The position numbers were made by a program, and so were the translations under genes. Shown piece after piece: positions 57,594-64,000 of a stretch of DNA of 64,000 nt. This DNA is from Streptomyces radiopugnans (GTDB taxonomy: Bacteria; Actinomycetota; Actinomycetes; Streptomycetales; Streptomycetaceae): contig NZ_FOET01000001.1 in assembly GCF_900110735.1 (NCBI RefSeq), positions 868,001 to 932,000 of the forward strand, given 5' to 3'. How positions within the stretch are numbered: position 1 is the stretch's first letter; the number at the start of each line of letters is the position of its first letter. The notes beneath the pieces were generated by a model. The model searched no databases. It saw only the letters and a program-made list of their open reading frames with translations, and was not told where the DNA came from.

Positions 57594-60173
57594 TCAGCGC
57601 CCCCGCCCGGCCGCCCCCCGCGCCGCGGCGGCCGTACGCCCGGTCGGCTCCGCGGTCGCCGGATCCTCGGGCCAGGGGTGCTTGGGGTAGCGGCCGCGCA
57701 GCTCGGCCCGCACCGAGCGGTATCCGTCGCGCCAGAACGACGCCAGGTCCGCGGTAACGGCCGCCGGCCGCCCCGCCGGCGACAGCAGGTGCACCAGCAG
57801 CGGCACCCGGCCGCCCGCCAGCCGGGGAGCCTCCTGCCAGCCGAACAGCTCCTGGAGCTTGACCGCGAGCACCGGCCGCTCCCCGCCGTAGTCCACCCGT
57901 ATCCGCGAGCCCGAGGGCACCTCGATCCGCTCCGGCGCCAGTTCCTCCAGCCGGGCGGCGTCCCCGGAGGCCCACGGCAGCAGGGCGCCCAGCAGGCGGC
58001 CCGCGTCCGCGCGCTCCAGGTCGGCCCGCTGCCGCGCCGAGCCCAGTACCCCCTCCAGCCACTCGTCCGCCCGCGCCAGCAGCGCCTCCTGTGACACGTC
58101 CGGCCACGGCTCGCCCAGTTCCCGGTGGAGGAAGGCCAGCCGCTGCCGCAGCGACTCGCCCTCCCGCGTCCAGCGCAGCAGCCCCACGCCCTCGCGCCGC
58201 AGCCCCTCCAGCAGGGCCGCCCGCACCGGTGCGGGGTCCGGGTCGCGCAGCGGGCCGGAGGACAGCTCGATCGAGCCCAGCCGCTCCACGCGCCGGGCCA
58301 CCACATCGCGCCGCCCTGCGGACCAGCCGACCTCCTCGGCCTTCGCGTACAGCGCCCCGGCCGCCTCCCGCGCCGTGTCCTCGTCGACCGCCGCGGCCAG
58401 CCGTATCCGCGCGGAGGCGGCCCCCACGGGCCGGTCCGCGACGGCGACCGCCAGCCAGGGCGCGTCGCCCAGCCCGGACCCCGGGGCGAGCTCGGCACGG
58501 GTGCCGGAGGCCATCAGATAGGCCCGCCCGCCGCGCGAGCGCGCCACCCGCTCGGGGAAGGCCAGCGCCACCACCAGCCCGGCGGCCGCGTCGTCGGCCG
58601 CTCCCGCGGAGCCCTGCCCGCCGGTCCCGCCGGGCAGGGCTCCCTCCAGCCGGCGCGCCTCCCGGCGCCAGCGGGCGGCGTACGCGTCCCGGCCCCGGCG
58701 CGCGGTGCGCCACACCGCCGCCACCTCGTCCCCGTACTCCCGGGGCGGCTCCTCGCTCAGCAGCGCCACCACCTCGGCCGCCCGCCGAACCCCCACCAGG
58801 GGAGCGGCGTCCAGCAGGGCGCGCGCCAGCCGGGGGTGCAGGCCCAGCGAGGCCATCGCCTTCCCGCGCTCCGTGGCCCGCCCGTCCCCGTCCACGGCGC
58901 CGATCGCCCGCAGCACCTCGCGGGCCGCCGCCATCGCGCCCTGCGGAGGGGCGTCGGGCAGCGCCAGTCCGCGCGCGTCCGGATCGCCCCAGCAGGCCGC
59001 CCGCAGCGCGAAGGCGGTGAGGTCCGCGACGGTGATCTCGGGGGAGGGGAAGCGCGGCAGCCGGTCGTGCTCGGCCTCCGGCCAGCAGCGGTAGACCACT
59101 CCCGGCGCCTCGCGCCCGGCCCGTCCCGCGCGCTGCCGGGCCGACGCCCGGGAGGCCCGCACCGTCGCCAGCGCGCCCAGCCCCCGGGCGTGGTCGGTGC
59201 GCGGCTCGCGGGACAGCCCCGCGTCCACCACCACCCGCACCCCGGGCACCGTCAGGCTGGACTCGGCGACCGCCGTGGCCAGCACCACCCGCCGCCGCCC
59301 GGCCGAACCGGCCAGCACCGCGTCCTGGACGGCGGCCGGGGCCCGCCCGTGCACCCGGAGCACCTCGGCGCCGGCCGCGTCGCCCAGCATGGCGGACACC
59401 CGGGCGATCTCCCCGGCCCCCGGCAGGAAGCACAGCACGTCGCCCTCCTCCTCCCGCAGCGCCCGGCGCACCACGTCCGCCACGTGCTCCAGCAGGACCG
59501 GATCCACCCATGTGCCGTGCGCGGGGCGCACCGGACGGGGCCCGGCGGGAGGCGCCCACACCACCCGCACCGGGTGGGAGGCGCCGGGCGCCTCCACCAC
59601 GGGGGCGTCCAGCAGCCGGGACCAGGCCCCGGCGTCGGTGGTGGCCGAGGCGGCCACCAGCCGCAGCTCCGGCCGCAGCGCGGCGCGCACGTCCAGCAGG
59701 AAGGCGGCGGCGGTGTCCGCGTCCAGATGCCGCTCGTGGCACTCGTCCAGCACCACCGTGTCCACCCCGGGCAGTTCCGGGTCCCGCTGGAGCCGCTGGA
59801 GCAGCACCCCGGTGGTCACCACCTCCACCAGGCATCCGGGGCCGACCGCCCGCTCCCCGCGCACGGTGAACCCGACCCGCCCTCCGGCGTCCGGCCCGGC
59901 CCCTCCGCCGACGGTCTCGCCCAGCAGCCAGGCCATCCGCCGCGCCGCGGCCCGCACCGCGATCCGGCGCGGCTCGGCGACCAGCACACGCCGCACCGAA
60001 GCCCCCTCCCGAGGGCCGGCGAGCCCGGCCAGGGCGAGCGGCACCAAGGTGGTCTTGCCCGTGCCCGGCGGGGCGCACAGGACGGCCGCCCCGCGGGTGC
60101 CGAGGGCCTCCTCCAGCGCGGGCAGGACGGTGCGTACGGGCAGCTGGCGCAGGGCGTCGGTCCGCAGGGGCAT
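57594..60173 (-). CDS. hrpB: ATP-dependent RNA helicase HrpB (DEAH/DExH)
   Basis: An 859-residue helicase. The N-terminus MPLRTDALRQLPVRTVLPAL precedes Walker A (VLCAPPGTGKTTLVPLAL), motif Ia region EPRRIAVRAAARRMA, motif II DECHERH and motif III SATTD. In the second RecA lobe, ATAVAESSLTVPGV and motif VI RQRAGRAGRE are intact. The helicase-associated and HrpB C-terminal domains follow and include IRVDYGGERPVLAVKLQELFG. The ATG at 60173 was chosen by family alignment; the longer frame is not coding. The cellular RNA target of HrpB is not well defined. Confidence 0.92.
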   Translation of the reverse strand: MPLRTDALRQLPVRTVLPALEEALGTRGAAVLCAPPGTGKTTLVPLALAGLAGPREGASVRRVLVAEPRRIAVRAAARRMAWLLGETVGGGAGPDAGGRVGFTVRGERAVGPGCLVEVVTTGVLLQRLQRDPELPGVDTVVLDECHERHLDADTAAAFLLDVRAALRPELRLVAASATTDAGAWSRLLDAPVVEAPGASHPVRVVWAPPAGPRPVRPAHGTWVDPVLLEHVADVVRRALREEEGDVLCFLPGAGEIARVSAMLGDAAGAEVLRVHGRAPAAVQDAVLAGSAGRRRVVLATAVAESSLTVPGVRVVVDAGLSREPRTDHARGLGALATVRASRASARQRAGRAGREAPGVVYRCWPEAEHDRLPRFPSPEITVADLTAFALRAACWGDPDARGLALPDAPPQGAMAAAREVLRAIGAVDGDGRATERGKAMASLGLHPRLARALLDAAPLVGVRRAAEVVALLSEEPPREYGDEVAAVWRTARRGRDAYAARWRREARRLEGALPGGTGGQGSAGAADDAAAGLVVALAFPERVARSRGGRAYLMASGTRAELAPGSGLGDAPWLAVAVADRPVGAASARIRLAAAVDEDTAREAAGALYAKAEEVGWSAGRRDVVARRVERLGSIELSSGPLRDPDPAPVRAALLEGLRREGVGLLRWTREGESLRQRLAFLHRELGEPWPDVSQEALLARADEWLEGVLGSARQRADLERADAGRLLGALLPWASGDAARLEELAPERIEVPSGSRIRVDYGGERPVLAVKLQELFGWQEAPRLAGGRVPLLVHLLSPAGRPAAVTADLASFWRDGYRSVRAELRGRYPKHPWPEDPATAEPTGRTAAAARGAAGRGR

Positions 60174-60219
60174 GCCCCCATCCTCGCAGCGCCCGGAAGG
60201 CGCCCGGAGGGTCCCCGGT

Positions 60220-60270
60220 CCCGCTCGCCAGCCCTGCTCGCCGGCCCCGCTCGCTAGTCCCGCTCGCAGA
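60220..60270. repeat. Four imperfect 12-13-bp tandem repeats at the methyltransferase stop codon
   Basis: Units CCCGCTCGCCAG, CCCTGCTCGCCGG, CCCCGCTCGCTAG and TCCCGCTCGCAGA follow one another. The third contains the complement of the stop codon TAG, and the fourth lies in the last coding residues. Confidence 0.7.
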
Positions 60271-61072
60271 CGAAGATCGCGGTGCCCGGGATCAGCCGGC
60301 CGCGCAGCGGCGACCAGCCGCCCCACTCCTGCCGGTTCCACCCGGGCCACTCCGGCTCCACCAGGTCCACCAGGCGGAACCCGGCGGCGACGAGGTCGCG
60401 CACCCGGTCGCCGAGGGTGCGGTGGTGCTCGACGTAGACGGCGCGCCCCCGCTCGTCCTGCTCCACGTAGGGCGTGCGGTCGAAGTAGGAGGCGGCGACC
60501 GTCAGCCCCTCGGTCCCCGGCTCGTCGGGGAAGGCCCAGCGGATCGGGTGCGTCACGGAGAACACCCACCGGCCGCCCGGCCGCAGGACGCGGCGCACCT
60601 CGCGCAGCACCCGCACCGGGTCGGCGACGAAGGGCAGCGCCCCGTAGGCGGAGCAGGCCAGGTCGAAGGAGCCGTCGGCGAAGGGCAGCGCCCCGGCGTC
60701 GGCCTGCACCAGGGGGAACGCGGGGACGGTTCCGTCGATGCGCAGCGCGTGCTGGAGCTGCCGGTGCGAGATGTCCAGGGCCACCGGGCGCGCCCCGCGC
60801 GCGGCCAGCCAGCGCGAGCACTGGGCCGCCCCCGCGCCGACCTCCAGCACCGAGCGGCCGGCCAGCCCCTCGGCCGGGCCCAGCAGGCCGGCCTCCTCCT
60901 CGTCCAGGCCCTCCGGGCCCCACACGAAGCGGTCGTCCCCGAGGAAGCCGCCGTGCTCGCGCTGGTACTCGTCGGCGTTCCGGTCCCACCAGCCGCGGCT
61001 GGCCCGGCTGCTCTCGGCGGCGTCCGCGTCGCGGCGGGCCGCCTCCGGCTCTTGTCCGCTGTCTTGGTTCAT
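60254..61072 (-). CDS. Class I SAM-dependent methyltransferase
   Basis: A 272-residue methyltransferase. WWDRNADEYQREHGGFLGDD precedes motif I VLEVGAGAAQCSRWL, the acidic post-I residue in PVALDISHRQL, DAGALPFADGSFDLACSAYG (motif II) and LREVRRVLRPGGRWVFSVTH (motif III). Length and order suit the Methyltransf_11 group; the acceptor is unknown. Start ATG 61072. The stop TAG lies inside a short tandem repeat (60220-60270). Confidence 0.88.
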   Translation of the reverse strand: MNQDSGQEPEAARRDADAAESSRASRGWWDRNADEYQREHGGFLGDDRFVWGPEGLDEEEAGLLGPAEGLAGRSVLEVGAGAAQCSRWLAARGARPVALDISHRQLQHALRIDGTVPAFPLVQADAGALPFADGSFDLACSAYGALPFVADPVRVLREVRRVLRPGGRWVFSVTHPIRWAFPDEPGTEGLTVAASYFDRTPYVEQDERGRAVYVEHHRTLGDRVRDLVAAGFRLVDLVEPEWPGWNRQEWGGWSPLRGRLIPGTAIFVCERD

Positions 61073-61502
61073 CTCGCCCGTCGTCGTAGCCTTCGGTTCC
61101 GGCGCGCGGCCGGGGGGAAACGCCGGATGCGGCGGCGGCGGGGGGCCCGGGGCCCGGGGCCCGCTCTCCGGGGTCCGGCGGGCCCCGCGGAGGCGGGGAC
61201 GGGACGAGGATCCGGCGACTTGTGCCGGATATGGGGGCAAAGTCCCGTGTGTCCTCGTTCGCGCATTGACCCTGCCCGGCTGCCCCCGTATGCTACAAGT
61301 TGCGCTGCGGGCCTGCGCGCCTCAGACGGAGCAGGTCGCGCTCGCATCTGTTGTATGTCCCCTCGGTTGTCGAGGTGCTCGTGGTTTCCTCGGAGATCTT
61401 CGGTGAAGCACCTCTCAGGCTGTCCGGCTTCGGCAGTGCGATACGGGCTCTCGGCGTAGCAGTACCTACGACTTCAATGTCCGTACCGGAGCCCTTTTCC
61501 AC
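61073..61502. promoter_or_regulatory. 430-bp region carrying the rpsA promoter and long leader
   Basis: A vegetative-type promoter is visible: TTGACC at 61266-61271, a 17-base spacer, and TATGCT at 61289-61294. Transcription would begin near 61301, leaving an untranslated leader of about 200 bases that is less GC-rich than neighbouring DNA. No strong ribosome site precedes the ATG at 61503 (only CGGAG about 10 bases before). The left part is the upstream region of the methyltransferase gene. Confidence 0.7.
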
Positions 61503-63008
61503 ATGACGAGCAGCACCGAGACCACCGTGACCACCCCGCAGGTTGCGGTTAACGACATCGGTTCCGAGGAAGCCTTCCTCGCCGCGATCGACGAGACGAT
61601 CAAGTACTTCAACGACGGCGACATCGTCGACGGCGTCATCGTGAAGGTCGACCGGGACGAGGTCCTGCTCGACATCGGCTACAAGACCGAAGGCGTCATC
61701 CCTTCCCGAGAGCTGTCGATCAAGCACGATGTCGACCCGAACGAGGTCGTCGCCGTCGGTGACGAGATCGAGGCCCTGGTCCTCCAGAAGGAGGACAAGG
61801 AGGGCCGCTTGATCCTCTCGAAGAAGCGTGCCCAGTACGAGCGGGCCTGGGGCACCATCGAGAAGATCAAGGAAGAGGACGGCATCGTCACCGGTACCGT
61901 CATCGAGGTCGTCAAGGGTGGTCTCATCCTCGACATCGGCCTCCGCGGCTTCCTTCCCGCCTCCCTGGTCGAGATGCGTCGCGTCCGCGACCTCCAGCCG
62001 TACGTCGGCAAGGAGCTCGAGGCCAAGATCATCGAGCTGGACAAGAACCGCAACAACGTGGTCCTCTCCCGCCGCGCCTGGCTGGAGCAGACCCAGTCCG
62101 AGGTCCGCCAGACCTTCCTCACCACCCTCCAGAAGGGCCAGGTGCGGTCCGGCGTCGTCTCCTCGATCGTCAACTTCGGCGCCTTCGTGGACCTGGGCGG
62201 CGTGGACGGTCTGGTCCACGTCTCCGAGCTGTCCTGGAAGCACATCGACCACCCCTCCGAGGTCGTCGAGGTCGGCCAGGAGGTCACGGTCGAGGTCCTG
62301 GACGTCGACATGGACCGCGAGCGCGTCTCCCTGTCGCTCAAGGCGACCCAGGAAGACCCGTGGCAGCAGTTCGCCCGGACCCACCAGATCGGCCAGGTCG
62401 TGCCCGGCAAGGTCACCAAGCTGGTGCCGTTCGGTGCGTTCGTCCGCGTCGACGAGGGCATCGAGGGCCTGGTCCACATCTCCGAGCTGGCCGAGCGCCA
62501 CGTGGAGATCCCGGAGCAGGTCGTCCAGGTCAACGACGAGATCTTCGTCAAGGTCATCGACATCGACCTGGAGCGCCGTCGCATCAGCCTCTCGCTGAAG
62601 CAGGCCAACGAGTCCTTCGGCGCCGACCCGATGGCGGTCGAGTTCGACCCGACCCTGTACGGCATGGCCGCGTCCTACGACGACCAGGGCAACTACATCT
62701 ACCCCGAGGGCTTCGACCCGGAGGCCAACGACTGGCTGCCGGGATACGAGAAGCAGCGCGAGGAGTGGGAGCGCCAGTACGCCGAGGCGCAGCAGCGCTT
62801 CGAGCAGCACCAGGCGCAGGTGCTCAAGTCCCGCGAGGCCGACGCCCAGGCGGAGGCCGAGGGCGCCGGCGGCGGTGCCCCGCAGGGCGGCGGCGCCGGT
62901 GGCGGCGGCGGTTCGTACTCCTCGGAGTCGGGTGACAACTCCGGCGCCCTGGCGTCGGACGAGGCCCTGGCGGCCCTCCGCGAGAAGCTCGCGGGCGGTC
63001 AGAGCTGA
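61503..63008 (+). CDS. rpsA: 30S ribosomal protein S1
   Basis: A 501-residue ribosomal protein that helps mRNA bind the 30S subunit. Four S1 (OB-fold) repeats occupy about residues 38-110, 125-190, 208-280 and 293-365, for example GDIVDGVIVKVDRDEVLLDI, GQVRSGVVSSIVNFGAFVDL and GQVVPGKVTKLVPFGAFVRV. This is the four-domain actinobacterial form rather than the six-domain enterobacterial one. The C-terminal ~110 residues are charged, then Gly/Ser-rich (GGGAPQGGGAGGGGGSYSSE). It has its own strong promoter and a double hairpin terminator. Confidence 0.96.
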   Translation: MTSSTETTVTTPQVAVNDIGSEEAFLAAIDETIKYFNDGDIVDGVIVKVDRDEVLLDIGYKTEGVIPSRELSIKHDVDPNEVVAVGDEIEALVLQKEDKEGRLILSKKRAQYERAWGTIEKIKEEDGIVTGTVIEVVKGGLILDIGLRGFLPASLVEMRRVRDLQPYVGKELEAKIIELDKNRNNVVLSRRAWLEQTQSEVRQTFLTTLQKGQVRSGVVSSIVNFGAFVDLGGVDGLVHVSELSWKHIDHPSEVVEVGQEVTVEVLDVDMDRERVSLSLKATQEDPWQQFARTHQIGQVVPGKVTKLVPFGAFVRVDEGIEGLVHISELAERHVEIPEQVVQVNDEIFVKVIDIDLERRRISLSLKQANESFGADPMAVEFDPTLYGMAASYDDQGNYIYPEGFDPEANDWLPGYEKQREEWERQYAEAQQRFEQHQAQVLKSREADAQAEAEGAGGGAPQGGGAGGGGGSYSSESGDNSGALASDEALAALREKLAGGQS

Positions 63009-63058
63009 CCCGTCGGTCCACCGCGGCCGACACGCGGTGACCCGCGGTAGTGCATGAA

Positions 63059-63120
63059 GCAGGGCCCCCTTCCCGCTCGGGGAGGGGGCCCTGCGGCGTC
63101 CCCGCCCGGGGACGCCGCAG
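63059..63120 (+). terminator. Two overlapping hairpins after rpsA
   Basis: Hairpin 1 pairs 63059-63074 with 63079-63094 (16 bp with one G-U). Hairpin 2 pairs CTGCGGCGTCCCC (63091-63103) exactly with 63108-63120. They overlap by four bases, so only one can be complete at a time. Confidence 0.75.
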
Positions 63121-63255
63121 GCCCCCGCTGCCGGAGACCGTGCCGGAGATGGCACGATGCTTGCCGGAGAGGTCTTCCGGTCACCCGATCAGGGGAATGC
63201 GCATGCGGCGGCGGATGTTGCCGACAGACGGAAGCGACACGGAGGAGCGGCGAAG

Positions 63256-64000
63256 GTGCTGGACCCGCAGGGTTTGTACTCATGGGATCCGACCGGCCTG
63301 GCGGAGGCCGAGGCGGCCGTCGGCGAGCAGGGCGGTGCCGGGCCCGTCATGCTCTACCACTTCGAGGGGTTCATCGACGCCGGCGAGACCGGCGGGCAGA
63401 TCGTCGAGGGACTGCTGGACCGCGGCCCGCGCACGACCGTCGCCCGCTTCGACGCGGACCGCCTCGTCGACTACCGCGCCCGCCGCCCGGTGATGACCTT
63501 CCGGCGCGATCACTGGGCGTCCTACGACACCCCCCGGCTGGAACTGCGGCTGCTGCGGGACGACACCGGCACCCCCTTCCTGCTGCTGTCCGGCCCCGAG
63601 CCGGACGTCGAGTGGGAGCGGTTCACGGCCGCCGTGCGCGAGATCGTCGAGCGGCTCGGCGTGAGGCTGTCCATCGGCTTCCACGGCATCCCCATGGGCG
63701 TGCCCCACACCCGCCCCGTCGGCCTCACCCCGCACGGCAACCGCCTGGACCTCACCCCCGCGCGGCAGACCCCCTTCGACGAGGCGCAGGTCCCCGGCAG
63801 CGCCGCCTCGCTGCTGGAACTGCGGCTGGCCGAGTCCGGCCACGACGTACTGGGCTTCGCCGCGCACGTCCCGCACTACGTGGCCCGCTCCACCTACCCC
63901 GAGGCCGCCCTGACCGTGATCGAGTCGATCACCGCGGCCACCGGGCTGGTGCTGCCGGAGATCACCCATGCGCTGCGCACGGACGCGCAGCGCGTGCGGG
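63256..64000 (+). CDS. PAC2-family protein (C-terminus cut by window edge)
   Basis: The frame opens at GTG 63256 ([19 protein letters not shown]), after GGAGGAG about nine bases upstream, and stays open to the last base: ~248 residues of a family length near 310. Blocks such as [93 protein letters not shown] and [10 protein letters not shown] match the PAC2 family, related to proteasome assembly chaperones. In actinobacteria the function is unknown. Confidence 0.88.
   Translation, partial: MLDPQGLYSWDPTGLAEAEAAVGEQGGAGPVMLYHFEGFIDAGETGGQIVEGLLDRGPRTTVARFDADRLVDYRARRPVMTFRRDHWASYDTPRLELRLLRDDTGTPFLLLSGPEPDVEWERFTAAVREIVERLGVRLSIGFHGIPMGVPHTRPVGLTPHGNRLDLTPARQTPFDEAQVPGSAASLLELRLAESGHDVLGFAAHVPHYVARSTYPEAALTVIESITAATGLVLPEITHALRTDAQRVR

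Noticed and set aside
52790..58498. 1902-codon minus-strand frame across polA, the transglycosylase and part of hrpB
   Set aside because: It crosses three well-supported genes and reads as Arg/Gly/Val-rich filler with no domains.

Overview
The window is about 64 kb of very GC-rich DNA with GTG starts, four-base ATGA/GTGA gene overlaps and gene order typical of a Streptomyces (Streptomycetaceae) core chromosome. Diagnostic features are PriA in place of separate HisA and TrpF, the small trpM gene between trpC and trpB, an ANTAR response regulator next to pyk and the liv transporter, and the TIGR02234 and HGxxPAAW proteins beside trpE. No phage, insertion sequence, rRNA operon or CRISPR array is visible. 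Nearly all genes are housekeeping, so the unusual signals are regulatory sequences, small genes, one odd tRNA and one broken gene.

Layout. 0-3 kb (minus): partial aminoacyl-tRNA deacylase, a Lon-N-domain protein and a beta-helix-like membrane protein. 3-9 kb (plus): hisD-hisC-hisB-(90-bp tandem duplication)-small membrane gene-hisH-priA-ridA-hisF. 9-11.4 kb (minus): metallo-beta-lactamase-fold hydrolase, TIGR03085 protein and a Pro/Gly-rich membrane protein. 11.6-18 kb (plus): hisI-trpE-TIGR02234-HGxxPAAW, then trpC-trpM-trpB-trpA. 18-24.2 kb (minus): a four-gene operon (LytS-type kinase, LytTR regulator, small membrane protein, sodium:solute symporter) preceded by a DUF485-acetate-type symporter operon with a tandem LytTR-like site array upstream. 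24.6-33 kb (plus): lgt, a VIT1/CCC1-family transporter, gltB and gltD. 33-42 kb: F420/PPOX protein, chorismate mutase, pepN, a multiply frameshifted gene, a Tat-exported 5'-nucleotidase, pyk, and a LAGLIDADG-like gene just downstream of a short-armed tRNA with anticodon CAA. 42-49 kb (plus): ANTAR regulator and livKHMGF. 49-64 kb: secreted trypsin-like protease, thioesterase, YdeP-type molybdopterin oxidoreductase, polA, transglycosylase, hrpB, methyltransferase, rpsA and a partial PAC2-family gene.

Together the genes cover histidine and tryptophan synthesis (linked through the dual-specificity isomerase PriA and the hisI-trpE overlap), glutamate synthesis, uptake of branched-chain amino acids and probably acetate-like monocarboxylates, lipoprotein maturation, glycolysis, DNA repair synthesis and translation.

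The most interesting leads are: (1) direct repeats upstream of the DUF485/symporter operon, two of which match the published LytTR-site consensus at all 9 positions with a 22-bp period, next to a LytTR regulator that is itself fused into a symporter operon; (2) a class-I-shaped tRNA with a leucine anticodon beside a free-standing LAGLIDADG-like gene; (3) a long inverted repeat that puts the same sequence directly in front of two divergent genes (polA and a molybdopterin oxidoreductase); (4) a 90-bp tandem duplication inside the his operon; and (5) a low-GC gene broken by at least three frame changes.
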